DNA of 64,000 nt from an uncultured Pelagibacteraceae bacterium (GTDB lineage: Bacteria; Pseudomonadota; Alphaproteobacteria; Pelagibacterales; Pelagibacteraceae), in assembly GCA_902612325.1 (NCBI GenBank), contig CACMDB010000002.1, positions 88,001-152,000 of the forward strand, in the 5' to 3' direction. Positions within the stretch are counted from its first letter, which is position 1, and each line of letters begins with the position of its first letter. Positions 17,485 through 28,123 of this stretch are shown in pieces. The notes under the pieces are model-generated. The model was not told the origin of the DNA. It did no database searches and saw nothing but the letters and a program-made list of their open reading frames with translations. Made by a program: the position numbers and the translations under genes.

Positions 17485-20400
17485 TGAGTATATACAAAAA
17501 AAATTTAGAATTACTTGCTAAAAATAATGTTTATTCTAAGGAAATGGAACATGATGCATGTGGTGTAGGGTTAATTGCATCAACAGAGGGAAAAAAATCA
17601 AGAGAGGTTGTAGAATATGGAATTGAAGCTTTAAAGGCTGTTTGGCATCGAGGAGCTGTTGATGCTGATGGAAAAACAGGTGATGGGGCAGGAATACATT
17701 TAGAAATTCCCAAAGATTTCTTTGTTGAAAAAATAGAGGTTACAGGTCACACACATGATGGCTCTGATATTTGTGTTGGGATGATTTTTTTACCAAGAAA
17801 TGATTACTCCTCACAAGAAAGCTGCAAAACAATTGTAGAAAGTGAGTTAACTAAAAACGATTTTAGTATCTATGGATGGAGACAGGTGCCTGTTAATCCA
17901 AAAGTTTTAGGAGAAAAAGCTTTCCAAACTATGCCAGAGATAATTCAAGTGCTATTTAAATCGAATGATAAAAATTTGCTTGATAAAGAGCTTGAAAGAA
18001 AAATTTATGAAACAAGAAAAAAAATCGAGAATAAAGCATTCAATTTATCATTAAATAATTTTTATATTTGCTCAATAAGTTCTAAATCAATTATCTATAA
18101 GGGTATGTTTTTAGCTGAGGCTATCTCAGATTTTTTCTTGGATTTAAAAGACGAAAGATTTATTTCAAGATTTGCAATTTTTCATCAGAGATTTTCAACT
18201 AATACTGCTCCAAGCTGGAGTTTGGCTCAACCATTTAGAGCAGTTGCCCATAATGGTGAAATTAATACATACAAAGGAAATAAAAACTGGATGAGAGTTC
18301 ATGAACAAGAGATGAGTAGCCCTCTTTTTGAAAATGTTGAAAATTTAAAGCCAGTTATACAAAAAGGAGTTTCTGACTCTGCGGCACTAGATAATGTTTT
18401 TGAGTTATTAAATAAATCTGGCCAACCTGCACCTTTAGCAAAATTAATGATGATCCCTGATGCTTGGTCAAAAAGAAATAAAACTCTTCCAAAAAGCCAT
18501 CAACAACTGTTTAATTTTTTAAATAGTACTATGGAACCTTGGGATGGTCCTGCAGCTATTGCTGCAACGGATAATGAATGGGTCATTGCAGCAAATGATC
18601 GTAATGGTTTAAGGCCTTTAAGATACGCAATAACAAAAGATAAGTTTCTCTTTGCCGGATCTGAAACTGGAATGATTGAATTAAATGAAAAAAGAATTCT
18701 ATCAAAAGGAAGACTTGGCCCAGGGGAGATAATTGGTGTTAGAATTGAAAAAGGCAAAGTGTTTACCAATAATCAAATTAAAGACTATTTGGCAAAAGAA
18801 TATAAGCATTTCAATTCTCAGATAATAGATTTAGATGAAAAATTATCTATTTCTAATGAAAAACATAATTTTGATGGTGAAGATCTAAGGAGACGACAAC
18901 ACACTTTTGGAATTAGTTTAGAGGACTTAGAGCTAATTTTACATCCAATGGCTGAAGATGCAAAAGAAGCGACGGGTTCCATGGGTGATGATACACCTTT
19001 AGCAGTTCTATCAGACAAATACAGACCACTTTATCATTTTTTTAGACAAAACTTTAGCCAAGTGACCAATCCACCGATTGACTCTTTAAGAGAAAATAAA
19101 GTTATGAGTTTGAAAACTCGATTTGGTAATCTTGGGAATATTTTAGATTTTGATACTTTAACTGAAGAAAATATTTATGTTTTAAATAGTCCGATATTAT
19201 CGAATTCACAATTTAACAAATTTATTAATTTTTTTGGAAAAAACTCTATCGCTATAGATTGTACTTTCTCAAATGATCAAAGTTTATTCGACTCTATTAA
19301 AAGGATCCAAAAAGAGTCGGAAATTGCCGTTAGACAGGGTGTAACACAATTAGTTTTAAGCGACAAAGCTATTTCAGATACAAGGATGCCTATGCCAATG
19401 TTGTTATGCGTTGGTGCGATTAATACTTTTTTAATTGATAAAAAATTAAGAGGGTATGTTTCAATTAACGTTCAATCTGGCGAAGCTTTGGACACCCATT
19501 CTTTTGCAACATTAATAGGTGTTGGAGCAACAACAGTTAATCCATATATAGCTTTTGATAGTTTATACCAAAGGCATGAGAAAAAGTTATTTGGCCAGTA
19601 TAGTTTTGATGAATGTGTTGAAAGATATATCAAATCAGTGAATGCAGGATTATTAAAGATCATGTCAAAAATGGGTATATCTGTTTTAAGTTCGTATCGA
19701 GGCGGATGTAATTTTGAAACTGTTGGTCTAAGCAGATCAATAGTTGATGATTATTTTCCAGGAGTGACTTCAAAAATTTCTGGTATTGGATTGTCAGGAA
19801 TCGAAAAAAAAATACGTGCGATACATAAAGAGGCATTTGAAAGCACCGATACAGTTTTACCTATTGGCGGGATTTATAGATATAGAAAAAATGGAGAAAC
19901 ACACCAATATCAGGGCAGATTAATCCACTTATTACAAAGTGCTGTAGGATCAAACTCGTATACAGCTTATAAAAAATATGCTGAGGGAATCTATAACTTG
20001 CCACCAATTAACTTAAGGGATTTGATAGATTTTAGAAAAAAAAAATTAGGACCATCTATTCAAATTTCCGAGGTTGAACCAATAGAAAAAATATTAAAAA
20101 GATTTGGTAGTGGAAGTATGTCTCACGGAGCATTATCCAAGGAAGCACACGAAACATTAGCTATTGGGATGAATAGAATTAAAGGTGCATCCTGTAGTGG
20201 TGAAGGTGGTGAAGATGCAAATAGATTTAAGATCATGGACTCTGGTGATAGTGCAAATTCGAGAGTAAAACAAATTGCGTCAGCAAGATTTGGTGTAACA
20301 GTTAATTATTTAAACAATTGTAATGAAATTGAGATTAAAATTGCTCAAGGTGCAAAACCCGGAGAAGGTGGCCAATTACCAGGATTTAAAGTAACAGATG

Positions 20401-21989
20401 AGATTGCCAAGCTAAGACATTCAACACCAGGTGTAACATTAATTTCCCCACCTCCGCATCATGATATTTATTCAATTGAGGATTTAGCACAGCTTATTTA
20501 TGATTTAAAACAAATCAATCCTAAGGCAAGAATTGGAGTTAAATTAGTTGCATCTTCTGGCGTTGGTACTATTGCAGCTGGTGTTGCAAAAGCAAAAGCT
20601 GATATAATTTTAATTTCAGGACATAATGGAGGAACCGGGGCTACACCTCAAACAAGTGTAAAATACGTAGGTATACCTTGGGAGATGGGACTGACGGAGG
20701 CCAATCAAGTTTTAACTTTAAATAATCTAAGACATAAAGTTACTTTAAGAACCGATGGAGGTATTAAAACTGGAAGAGATGTTGTTATCGCAGCAATGAT
20801 GGGTGCAGAGGAGTATGGTGTAGCAACTACTGCTTTAGTAGCAATGGGTTGTATTATGGTAAGGCAATGTCACTCTAATACTTGTCCTGTAGGAGTATGT
20901 ACACAGGATGAAAAATTAAGAGAAAAATTTACTGGAACACCTGATAAAGTTGTAAATTTATTTACATTTATTGCTACAGAGGTAAGAGAAATTTTAGCTT
21001 CACTTGGTTTTAAAACTTTAAATGAGGTTATCGGTCGAACTGATTTATTAATGCAGGTGAGTAAAGCTTCGCCTAATCTAGATGATTTAGATCTTAATCC
21101 ATTATTCGTCCAAGCAGACCCGGGCAATAATAAGAGGTATTGTGAGATATCAGAAATTAATCAAGTTCCTAATACACTGGATCAAGAAATTTGGCCTCAA
21201 ATAGAAAAGGCTTTAGATAACTCAGAAAAAATAAATAACGAGTTTTTAATTAAAAATACTAATAGAGCTGTAGGTACTAGAATTTCACATCACTTATATA
21301 AAAAATATGGTTATGAAAAATTAGAGGAAAATTTTTTAACTCTAGATTTTAAAGGCTCAGCTGGACAATCGTTTGGTGCATTTACTGCAAAAGGACTTAA
21401 ACTTAATTTAAAAGGTGATGCAAATGATTATGTTGGGAAAGGTTTGTCGGGAGCAACCATTTCAATAAAACTTCCTGACGAAAGCAATTTAATTTCGAAT
21501 GAGAATACTATTATTGGGAACACAGTTCTTTATGGTGCAACGTCAGGTAAACTTTTTGCAGCTGGTCAAGCTGGAGATAGATTTGCAGTAAGAAATTCTG
21601 GAGCAATAACTGTTATCGAGGGCTGTGATTCAAATGGTTGTGAATATATGACCGGTGGTACAGCAGTAATTCTTGGAGATGTTGGAGATAATTTTGCGGC
21701 TGGTATGACAGGGGGAATGGCTTTTATTTATGATAAATCAAAAGAATTTGAAAAAAAAGTTAATCCAGACTCAGTTGTATGGCAAGATGTTGAAACTGAG
21801 TATTGGTCAAAATTTTTAAAAGAATTGGTACTCGAACATAGCAATGAAACAGGGTCTAATTTATCAAAAAAAATAATTAATGATTTTGAAAACGAGTTAA
21901 AGAATTTTATACAGGTTTGTCCAAAAGAAATGATAGATAAGCTTAAAAATCCAATCTCTACAAAAACAAAAATACAAAAAGTTAGTTAA
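17484..21989 (+). CDS. gltB: Glutamate synthase large subunit
   Basis: 1501 residues. The class II amidotransferase domain opens with a 25-residue propeptide before the catalytic Cys C26 (HDACGVGLIAS). The central and FMN-synthase domains follow; the FMN/glutamate-site segment is GHNGGTGATPQTSVKYVG near 1050. The 3Fe-4S Cys are in CHSNTCPVGVC near 1128-1138. The C-terminal GXGXG beta-helix runs from about 1280 to 1450. It releases ammonia from glutamine and channels it to 2-oxoglutarate. Together with gltD it forms the main ammonia-assimilation route. Its 3' end overlaps the convergent hydrolase gene by 8 bp. Confidence 0.97.
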   Translation: MSIYKKNLELLAKNNVYSKEMEHDACGVGLIASTEGKKSREVVEYGIEALKAVWHRGAVDADGKTGDGAGIHLEIPKDFFVEKIEVTGHTHDGSDICVGMIFLPRNDYSSQESCKTIVESELTKNDFSIYGWRQVPVNPKVLGEKAFQTMPEIIQVLFKSNDKNLLDKELERKIYETRKKIENKAFNLSLNNFYICSISSKSIIYKGMFLAEAISDFFLDLKDERFISRFAIFHQRFSTNTAPSWSLAQPFRAVAHNGEINTYKGNKNWMRVHEQEMSSPLFENVENLKPVIQKGVSDSAALDNVFELLNKSGQPAPLAKLMMIPDAWSKRNKTLPKSHQQLFNFLNSTMEPWDGPAAIAATDNEWVIAANDRNGLRPLRYAITKDKFLFAGSETGMIELNEKRILSKGRLGPGEIIGVRIEKGKVFTNNQIKDYLAKEYKHFNSQIIDLDEKLSISNEKHNFDGEDLRRRQHTFGISLEDLELILHPMAEDAKEATGSMGDDTPLAVLSDKYRPLYHFFRQNFSQVTNPPIDSLRENKVMSLKTRFGNLGNILDFDTLTEENIYVLNSPILSNSQFNKFINFFGKNSIAIDCTFSNDQSLFDSIKRIQKESEIAVRQGVTQLVLSDKAISDTRMPMPMLLCVGAINTFLIDKKLRGYVSINVQSGEALDTHSFATLIGVGATTVNPYIAFDSLYQRHEKKLFGQYSFDECVERYIKSVNAGLLKIMSKMGISVLSSYRGGCNFETVGLSRSIVDDYFPGVTSKISGIGLSGIEKKIRAIHKEAFESTDTVLPIGGIYRYRKNGETHQYQGRLIHLLQSAVGSNSYTAYKKYAEGIYNLPPINLRDLIDFRKKKLGPSIQISEVEPIEKILKRFGSGSMSHGALSKEAHETLAIGMNRIKGASCSGEGGEDANRFKIMDSGDSANSRVKQIASARFGVTVNYLNNCNEIEIKIAQGAKPGEGGQLPGFKVTDEIAKLRHSTPGVTLISPPPHHDIYSIEDLAQLIYDLKQINPKARIGVKLVASSGVGTIAAGVAKAKADIILISGHNGGTGATPQTSVKYVGIPWEMGLTEANQVLTLNNLRHKVTLRTDGGIKTGRDVVIAAMMGAEEYGVATTALVAMGCIMVRQCHSNTCPVGVCTQDEKLREKFTGTPDKVVNLFTFIATEVREILASLGFKTLNEVIGRTDLLMQVSKASPNLDDLDLNPLFVQADPGNNKRYCEISEINQVPNTLDQEIWPQIEKALDNSEKINNEFLIKNTNRAVGTRISHHLYKKYGYEKLEENFLTLDFKGSAGQSFGAFTAKGLKLNLKGDANDYVGKGLSGATISIKLPDESNLISNENTIIGNTVLYGATSGKLFAAGQAGDRFAVRNSGAITVIEGCDSNGCEYMTGGTAVILGDVGDNFAAGMTGGMAFIYDKSKEFEKKVNPDSVVWQDVETEYWSKFLKELVLEHSNETGSNLSKKIINDFENELKNFIQVCPKEMIDKLKNPISTKTKIQKVS

Positions 21990-22728
21990 TTATTAATTTT
22001 AACTCTTTTTTTAATATTTTGAGCCATTTTGGTGAAGACAAACTATGATCACCATTTTTTATAACTACTAATTTCTTGTTCTTAGATTGAAATATTTTCA
22101 AAACTTTTTTTGAGTAAATTACAGGTACAGATTTATCCTTACTCCCGTGAACCATTGTTACATTTACATTTTGATTTATTTTTTTATTTAAAATTCTATT
22201 TTTTCTTCCATCTTTAATCAATTGGTAAGTGATTGGGTATTCATAATCACCATGTTTTAAATTTATGAACCCTGTTTTTTTGATTTCAATCTTCATTTTA
22301 TTAGAAAATTTATTCCACATTAGCTTATCAAGAAATTCTGGCGCTGAACCTATTCCCAAAAAACCTTTAATTTTATTTTTGATAAGACTAAACTGGTTTA
22401 AAGAAATCCAAGCCCCCATACTTGATCCGATAAATATAATATCGTTTTTTTTGACAACTTTTTTAATTACTAAAGTAGTGTCCCTAGTCCATTTCGAAAT
22501 ATTACCATTAATAAATTTTCCTGATGATTTACCATGACCTGAATATTCTAAAGCAAGAAAACCCAGTTTATTTTTCTTTGCAAATTTTAAAAATGCTTGG
22601 GGTTTTTTGCCTTCCAAATCTGACATAAAACCATGTAAAAAAACAATGTAGGCAGCATTTTTTTGATGTAGTTTCAAATATCTTATTTTTCTGGTACTAG
22701 AAATTTTTAAGTAATTAAAATTTGTCAT
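21982..22728 (-). CDS. Alpha/beta-fold hydrolase
   Basis: 248 residues. A nucleophile elbow GSSMGAW lies near residues 101-107. The oxyanion segment is FLHGFMSDLEGKKP near 31-44. An acid (HGSKDKSVP) and a His (NGDHSLS) near the C-terminus complete a Ser-Asp-His triad. The family includes esterases and small-molecule hydrolases; no substrate is implied. It is a single gene on the minus strand, convergent with gltB and divergent from the downstream glycosyltransferase across a 42-bp gap that must hold both promoters. Confidence 0.8.
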   Translation of the reverse strand: MTNFNYLKISSTRKIRYLKLHQKNAAYIVFLHGFMSDLEGKKPQAFLKFAKKNKLGFLALEYSGHGKSSGKFINGNISKWTRDTTLVIKKVVKKNDIIFIGSSMGAWISLNQFSLIKNKIKGFLGIGSAPEFLDKLMWNKFSNKMKIEIKKTGFINLKHGDYEYPITYQLIKDGRKNRILNKKINQNVNVTMVHGSKDKSVPVIYSKKVLKIFQSKNKKLVVIKNGDHSLSSPKWLKILKKELKLIIN

Positions 22729-22770
22729 AAAAGTTTATTAGTTTTGTCTATTATTATATAATTATTTTAA

Positions 22771-23925
22771 ATGTCATCTAATTTAAATGTTTTGCAAGTA
22801 ATCCCAAAATTAGGTTACGGAGGCGCAGAAACTGGTTGCTATGATATTGCACATTTTTTACCTGAAAATAATTGTAAATCTTATATTGTTACAAGTGGTG
22901 GAGAGTTAACCAAGTTTATTGATAAAAAAAAAGTAAAATTAATAAGGCTTCCTGTCCATAGCAAAAATCCATTATTGATTTTGATGAATTCAATTATTTT
23001 AATAATAATAATTTTGATTTTTAACATTTCAATTGTTCATGCAAGAAGCCGAGCACCAGCTTGGTCGTGTTTATTTGCAACAAAATTAACTCGAAGAAAG
23101 TTTGTTACTACATTTCACGGGACTTATAATTTCAGAGGTAGATTAAAAAAATTTTATAATTCAGTAATGGTAAGGTCAGATTTGGTAATAGCAGGATCAA
23201 ATTTTATCTTTTCACATATTCAAGAGAACTATCAGGAATTCTTGAATTCTAAAAAAAAATTTTTAGTAATTTTTAGGGGCGTAAATGTAGATTATTTTGA
23301 TCCAACAACTAAAATTGAGACTGATGAAAAAAAACTTTTAAATGAGTGGAATATTACTGATGAAAAAAAAATAATTCTTATGCCAGGTCGACTTACGTCA
23401 TGGAAAGGTCAAGAATTATTTATTGAGGCAATAAATTTAGTTAAAATTGAATTAGGATACGAAGCATTTCATGTTGTAATATTAGGCAGTGACCAAGGAA
23501 GAGATTCATACAAAGAAAAATTAATTAAATTGACTGAAAAATATAAACTGACCAATCAAGTAAAATTCATAGATCATTGTAAGGATATGGCTTTAGCTTA
23601 TAACGTTTCTGATATTATAGTTTCAGCATCAATTGAACCTGAAGCTTTTGGAAGAGTTGCGGTAGAGGCACAATCTATGGAAAAAATAATCATTGCTAGT
23701 AATATTGGAGGATCAAATGAGACAATTTTAAACGGAAAAACTGGGTTGTTATTTGAATCTGGTGACGCAGGCTCCTTGAGTAAAAAAATCATTCAAGCAA
23801 TGACAATGGATGAAACTTCCTTAAAATTAATGGGTAAGGAGGGAAGAAAAAACATTATAAAAAAATTTAATGTTGAAAAAATGTGTTTTTCTACTTATTC
23901 AGAGTATAAGAGATTACTAAATTAA
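22771..23925 (+). CDS. Family 4 glycosyltransferase
   Basis: 384 residues with a GT-B fold. The N-terminal donor-side start is VIPKLGYGGAETGCYD; the Rossmann C-half has LMPGRLTSWKGQELFIEA near 205-222 and the retaining E-x7-E motif in EPEAFGRVAVEA near 290-301. Such enzymes add sugars to lipid or polysaccharide acceptors at the cytoplasmic face of the membrane. The stop is immediately followed by the thrS ATG with no gap, so the gene probably drives, or is read together with, the translation cluster. Confidence 0.86.
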   Translation: MSSNLNVLQVIPKLGYGGAETGCYDIAHFLPENNCKSYIVTSGGELTKFIDKKKVKLIRLPVHSKNPLLILMNSIILIIIILIFNISIVHARSRAPAWSCLFATKLTRRKFVTTFHGTYNFRGRLKKFYNSVMVRSDLVIAGSNFIFSHIQENYQEFLNSKKKFLVIFRGVNVDYFDPTTKIETDEKKLLNEWNITDEKKIILMPGRLTSWKGQELFIEAINLVKIELGYEAFHVVILGSDQGRDSYKEKLIKLTEKYKLTNQVKFIDHCKDMALAYNVSDIIVSASIEPEAFGRVAVEAQSMEKIIIASNIGGSNETILNGKTGLLFESGDAGSLSKKIIQAMTMDETSLKLMGKEGRKNIIKKFNVEKMCFSTYSEYKRLLN

Positions 23926-25848
23926 ATGCCCATAATTACTTTACCAGACGGAAACAATTTAGATTTTCCTAAAAAAGTGACAGGCCTTGAGATTGCTGAA
24001 AAAATTAGCAAATCATTAGCAAAACAAGCCTTGATAATGAGTGTGAATGGAGAATTAAAAGATTTATATTTTTCGATTGATAAAGATTGTTCCGTTAAAA
24101 TTTTTACAGCAAAAGACCCAGAGGGTTTAGAAGTTATTAGACATGACGCTGCACATATTATGGCTATGGCAGTTCAAGAATTATATCCAGGCACACAAGT
24201 TACTATTGGACCAGTTATAGAAAATGGATTTTATTATGACTTTGCCAGAAAAGAGCCTTTTACTGATGACGATCTTAAAAAAATTGAGGAAAGGATGTCA
24301 AAAATAATTGACAAAGACTTAAAAACAAGACGAGAAGTATGGGAAAGAGATAAAGCAATTAAGCATTTTAAAAAAATTGGAGAAAAATATAAGGCAGAAA
24401 TTATTAAGAGTATTCCGGAATCTGAAGAACTTTCAGTCTATCATCATGGTGATACTTGGTATGATTTATGTAGAGGACCTCATTTAGTATCGTCTAGTAA
24501 AATTGGCAAAGCCTTTAAACTTACAAAAGTTTCAGGTGCATATTGGCGAGGTGACTCAAAAAATGAAATGCTTCAAAGGATCTACGGAACAAGTTGGGCC
24601 TCTCAGAAAGATTTAGACGATTATTTAAAAAGAATTGAAGAGGCAGAAAAAAGAGATCATCGTAAATTGGGCAAAGAAATGGATTTGTTTCATTTTAGGG
24701 AAGAAAGTCCAGGATCTGTTTTTTGGCATGAGAAAGGTTGGACGTTATTTCAAAAATTAATTAATTACATGAGAGCTAAACAGGACCTAGCCGGATACAA
24801 AGAGGTTAACACACCAGAGGTATTAGACAGACTATTGTGGGAAAAATCAGGTCATTGGGAAAAATATGGGGAAAACATGTATACCTCAGAAACTCCTGAT
24901 GAAAAAGTTTTTGCAATTAAACCAATGAATTGCCCTGGACACATACAAGTTTTTAATCAAGGTCTTAAAAGTTATCGAGATTTACCTCTAAGAATTACTG
25001 AGTTTGGAAAAGTTCATAGATATGAACCATCTGGTGCTTTACATGGGTTATTAAGAGTAAGAGCATTCACTCAAGATGATGCTCATATTTTTTGCTCCGA
25101 AGATCAAATCACAAGTGAATGTTTAAATGTTACAAATTTGATATTAGAAATTTATAAAGATCTAGGTTTCGAAAATGTAATTCTAAAATATGCTGATAGG
25201 CCAGAGGTAAGAGTTGGTGAGGATGAGATTTGGGACAAGGCTGAAGCATCTTTGTTAAAGGCAGTCAAAGCTTCTAAACTTGAGTATAGTATAAATAAAG
25301 GTGAGGGAGCATTTTACGGTCCAAAAATAGAATTTGTTTTAAGAGATGCAATAGGAAGAGATTGGCAATGTGGAACAGTCCAAGTTGATTTGAATTTACC
25401 AGGTAGATTAGATGCATCATATGTAGATAAAGATGGCACTAAGAAAGTTCCTGTTATGTTACATCGTGCATTATTCGGATCACTTGAGAGATTTATAGGT
25501 ATTCTGATTGAAAACTATGCTGGAAAATTTCCATTTTGGATATCTCCGTTACAAACAGTTGTTATACCTATTTCTGAAGACTTCGAAGAATATGCAAAAA
25601 AAGTTTCCAATAAGATAAGAGAAGTTGGTATTACATCAATGGTTGATTTAAAAAATCATAATTTAAATTATAAAATAAGAGATCATTCATTAGCAAAAAT
25701 ACCTCTTTTAATAATTTGTGGTAAAAAAGAAGTTGACAGTAACTCAGTAACTATTAGAAGATTGGATTCAAATAAACAAGAAAATATGGAACTAAACTCT
25801 TTTCTAAAAAAATTTTCTGCTTTAAACAAAGCACCTTCAAATATTTAA
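23926..25848 (+). CDS. thrS: Threonyl-tRNA synthetase
   Basis: 640 residues. Residues 1-60 are a TGS domain. Residues ~65-240 are the editing domain, with the RHDAAH and DLCRGPHL motifs. Residues ~245-535 are the class II catalytic core, with the zinc ligand Cys in MNCPGH and motif 2 in FGKVHRYEPSGALHG. The C-terminal ~100 residues are the anticodon-binding domain. There is no intergenic leader before it, so E. coli-style operator control through a thrS leader could lie only inside the upstream gene. Confidence 0.97.
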   Translation: MPIITLPDGNNLDFPKKVTGLEIAEKISKSLAKQALIMSVNGELKDLYFSIDKDCSVKIFTAKDPEGLEVIRHDAAHIMAMAVQELYPGTQVTIGPVIENGFYYDFARKEPFTDDDLKKIEERMSKIIDKDLKTRREVWERDKAIKHFKKIGEKYKAEIIKSIPESEELSVYHHGDTWYDLCRGPHLVSSSKIGKAFKLTKVSGAYWRGDSKNEMLQRIYGTSWASQKDLDDYLKRIEEAEKRDHRKLGKEMDLFHFREESPGSVFWHEKGWTLFQKLINYMRAKQDLAGYKEVNTPEVLDRLLWEKSGHWEKYGENMYTSETPDEKVFAIKPMNCPGHIQVFNQGLKSYRDLPLRITEFGKVHRYEPSGALHGLLRVRAFTQDDAHIFCSEDQITSECLNVTNLILEIYKDLGFENVILKYADRPEVRVGEDEIWDKAEASLLKAVKASKLEYSINKGEGAFYGPKIEFVLRDAIGRDWQCGTVQVDLNLPGRLDASYVDKDGTKKVPVMLHRALFGSLERFIGILIENYAGKFPFWISPLQTVVIPISEDFEEYAKKVSNKIREVGITSMVDLKNHNLNYKIRDHSLAKIPLLIICGKKEVDSNSVTIRRLDSNKQENMELNSFLKKFSALNKAPSNI

Positions 25849-26394
25849 GTGGCGGATTTTAAGCAAAACTATTTTCAAAGAAGAACCAAGGATCGTGGAC
25901 CTCGATCAAATAACAGAATTTCCTCACCCGAGGTTCAAGTTATTGCAAGTGATGGAGAAAACTTAGGTGTTTTAAATACTAATGAGGCAATCTCAATGGC
26001 AAAAAATCAAGGTTTGGATTTAATCGAAATTGCCCCAAATGCCAATCCCCCAGTTTGTAAAATTATGGACATGGGTAAATATAAATATGATGCGCAAAAA
26101 AAAGCAAACCTTGCAAAAAAGAAACAAAAAATAATTGCTTTAAAAGAAATTAAAATGAGACCAGTAACGGAAACGCATGATTATGAGTTTAAAGTAAAAA
26201 ATGCTAAAAAATTTATTGCCAAAGGTGATAAGGTAAAGTTCACCATTAGATTTAAAGGACGTGAACTTCAACACTCTCATTTAGGAAATGAGTTGATGGC
26301 CAAAATTAAAGAGGATATGAAAGATATTGGTAAAGTCGAACTACACCCCAAGTTTGATGGGAAGCAAATGATTATGGTAATTCAACCTTTATAG
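25849..26394 (+). CDS. infC: Translation initiation factor IF-3
   Basis: 181 residues from a GTG that directly abuts the thrS stop. The N-domain signature is LDLIEIAPNANPPVCKIMDMGKY in two parts near residues 64-86, and the C-domain contains EIKMRPVTETHDYEFK near 104-119. IF-3 binds the 30S subunit and rejects non-canonical initiation. infC commonly uses a rare start codon that lets IF-3 limit its own synthesis (AUU in E. coli); the GTG here could play a milder version of that role. It is followed by rpmI and rplT as usual. Confidence 0.96.
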   Translation: MADFKQNYFQRRTKDRGPRSNNRISSPEVQVIASDGENLGVLNTNEAISMAKNQGLDLIEIAPNANPPVCKIMDMGKYKYDAQKKANLAKKKQKIIALKEIKMRPVTETHDYEFKVKNAKKFIAKGDKVKFTIRFKGRELQHSHLGNELMAKIKEDMKDIGKVELHPKFDGKQMIMVIQPL

Positions 26395-26405
26395 GCTTTA
26401 ATATA

Positions 26406-26437
26406 GGTTGTAAATTTTCTACATTCTTTGTATAACC
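26406..26437 (+). promoter_or_regulatory. Hairpin in the infC-rpmI gap
   Basis: GGTTGTA (26406-26412) can pair with TATAACC (26431-26437) over 7 bp with one G-U, leaving an 18-nt loop. It lies 10 bp upstream of rpmI. The rpmI-rplT operon is autoregulated by L20 through leader RNA in several bacteria; whether this hairpin does so is unproven. Confidence 0.3.
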
Positions 26438-26447
26438 TCGTCCAATT

Positions 26448-26654
26448 ATGCCAAAATTAAAAACAAAAAGCTCAGCAAAAAAAAGATTTAAAATTTCAGC
26501 TAGAGGGAAAGTTATGATGGCCCAAGCTGGAAAGAGGCACGGCATGATAAAAAGAACTAATTCTCAAATAAGAAAACTTAGAGGTACTACTGCGATGTCA
26601 AAACAAGATGGTAAAATTGTTAAATCGTATATGCCTTACAGCTTAAGGGGTTAA
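26448..26654 (+). CDS. rpmI: 50S ribosomal protein L35
   Basis: 68 residues, highly basic, beginning [16 protein letters not shown] and ending with the conserved [12 protein letters not shown] tail. It is a small 23S rRNA-binding protein of the large subunit. It lies between infC and rplT, with 1 bp to rplT, the classical infC-rpmI-rplT operon. Confidence 0.97.
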   Translation: MPKLKTKSSAKKRFKISARGKVMMAQAGKRHGMIKRTNSQIRKLRGTTAMSKQDGKIVKSYMPYSLRG

Positions 26655-26655
26655 A

Positions 26656-27012
26656 ATGGCAAGAGTTAAAAGAGGTGTAACAAGTAGAGCTAAACACAAA
26701 AAAGTTTTAAAAGCTGTAAAAGGTCAGTGGGGAAGAAGAAAAAATACTATTAGAGTTGCAAAGCAAGCTATGGAAAAAGCTATGCAATATGCATACAGAG
26801 ATCGGAGAAATAAGAAAAGAGATTTCAAATCATTGTGGATACAAAGAATCAATGCGGGTGTAAGAGCTGAAGGTTTGACATATTCCAAGTTTATTTATGG
26901 TTTAAATAAATGTGGAATTAAAATTGATAGAAAAATTTTAGCTGAGATAGCCTATGATAGCCCAGAAGCCTTTAAAACTATTGTCCAAAAAGCACAATCT
27001 GCTTTAAATTAA
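26656..27012 (+). CDS. rplT: 50S ribosomal protein L20
   Basis: 118 residues, basic, starting [16 protein letters not shown] with the expected [23 protein letters not shown] block near residues 48-70 (given in the family as the globular-domain start). It is an early 23S assembly protein and, in several bacteria, a repressor of its own operon. It follows rpmI after 1 bp and is followed by a 43-bp gap to pheS. Confidence 0.97.
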   Translation: MARVKRGVTSRAKHKKVLKAVKGQWGRRKNTIRVAKQAMEKAMQYAYRDRRNKKRDFKSLWIQRINAGVRAEGLTYSKFIYGLNKCGIKIDRKILAEIAYDSPEAFKTIVQKAQSALN

Positions 27013-27026
27013 TCTTCACTATTGTT

Positions 27027-27046
27027 TTATTTCGCTGAAGAAATAA
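27027..27046 (+). promoter_or_regulatory. 7-bp hairpin just upstream of pheS
   Basis: TTATTTC (27027-27033) and GAAATAA (27040-27046) pair perfectly around the 6-nt loop GCTGAA, ending 9 bp before the pheS ATG. There is no U-run, so it is not a simple terminator. It could influence pheS initiation or mark mRNA processing between rplT and pheS. Confidence 0.35.
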
Positions 27047-27055
27047 TCTGTAAAA

Positions 27056-28123
27056 ATGTCTGATCTAAAAAAAATAAGAGACGAATTTATATCAAAATTA
27101 AAAGGTAAATTAGATCTAGCAGAACTTAATCAAATTAAATCTGATCTATTTGGTAAAAATGGGTTGGTCTCATCTCAATTTAAAAAAATAGGTACTATTG
27201 ATATCTCAAAAAGAAAAAAATTTGCATCTGATTTGAACATAATTAAGGATGAACTTCATGATCTTATAAATTTAAAAATAAAAGAAATAGAAAAAGCAAA
27301 TATTAATGAAAAATTGGAAAAAGAAAAAATTGATGTTACTTTACCAGAGCGATCATTTGTAAAGGGTAAAATCCATCCTGTATCACAAACAATTGATGAA
27401 ATATCTTCTATATTTTCTGAAATAGGCTTTAGTGTAGAGGAAGGACCAGATGTTGAAAATGAATATAACAATTTTACTGCTTTAAATACTCCAGACAATC
27501 ATCCAGCAAGAGATATGCATGATACATTTTATCTTGATGAAAAAAAAGAAAGACTGCTGCGCACTCACACGTCCCCTGTTCAAATTAGAACAATGTTAAA
27601 AGACAAACCACCTTTTAAAATAATCGCACCTGGCAGAACATACAGATCGGATAGTGATCAAACACATTCACCAATGTTTCACCAAGTTGAAGGTCTTCAT
27701 ATAGACAAAAATATAAATATGGGTCATTTAAAAGGTTGTTTGAATTATTTTATCAAAGAATTTTTTGAAGTTAAAAAAATAAAGATGAGATTTAGGCCAA
27801 GCCATTTTCCTTTCACAGAACCATCTGCTGAAGTAGATATTGGATACGAAATCAAAGATGGAAAAATTATTATAGGGGAAGGTGATCAGTGGCTAGAAAT
27901 ACTAGGTTGTGGAATGGTTCATCCAAATGTTTTAAAAAATGTAAAGGTCGATCCAACTAAGTTTCAGGGTTATGCGTTTGGAATTGGAATTGATAGATTG
28001 GCGATGTTAAAATATGGAATTAATGATCTTAGAGCGTTTTTTGATTGTGATTATAGATGGTTAAATCATTTTGGATTTGATCCTTTAGACGTACCCACAA
28101 ATTATAGAGGCCTAAGTAGATGA
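27056..28123 (+). CDS. pheS: Phenylalanyl-tRNA synthetase alpha subunit
   Basis: 355 residues. An N-terminal coiled coil (about 1-90) is followed by the class II catalytic domain. Motif 2 lies in [12 protein letters not shown] and [20 protein letters not shown] near 175-215, and motif 3 in [16 protein letters not shown] sequence ([13 protein letters not shown]) near 316-328. It is the catalytic half of the alpha2-beta2 enzyme. Its stop overlaps the pheT start by 4 bp (ATGA), giving coupled translation of the two subunits. Confidence 0.97.
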   Translation: MSDLKKIRDEFISKLKGKLDLAELNQIKSDLFGKNGLVSSQFKKIGTIDISKRKKFASDLNIIKDELHDLINLKIKEIEKANINEKLEKEKIDVTLPERSFVKGKIHPVSQTIDEISSIFSEIGFSVEEGPDVENEYNNFTALNTPDNHPARDMHDTFYLDEKKERLLRTHTSPVQIRTMLKDKPPFKIIAPGRTYRSDSDQTHSPMFHQVEGLHIDKNINMGHLKGCLNYFIKEFFEVKKIKMRFRPSHFPFTEPSAEVDIGYEIKDGKIIIGEGDQWLEILGCGMVHPNVLKNVKVDPTKFQGYAFGIGIDRLAMLKYGINDLRAFFDCDYRWLNHFGFDPLDVPTNYRGLSR

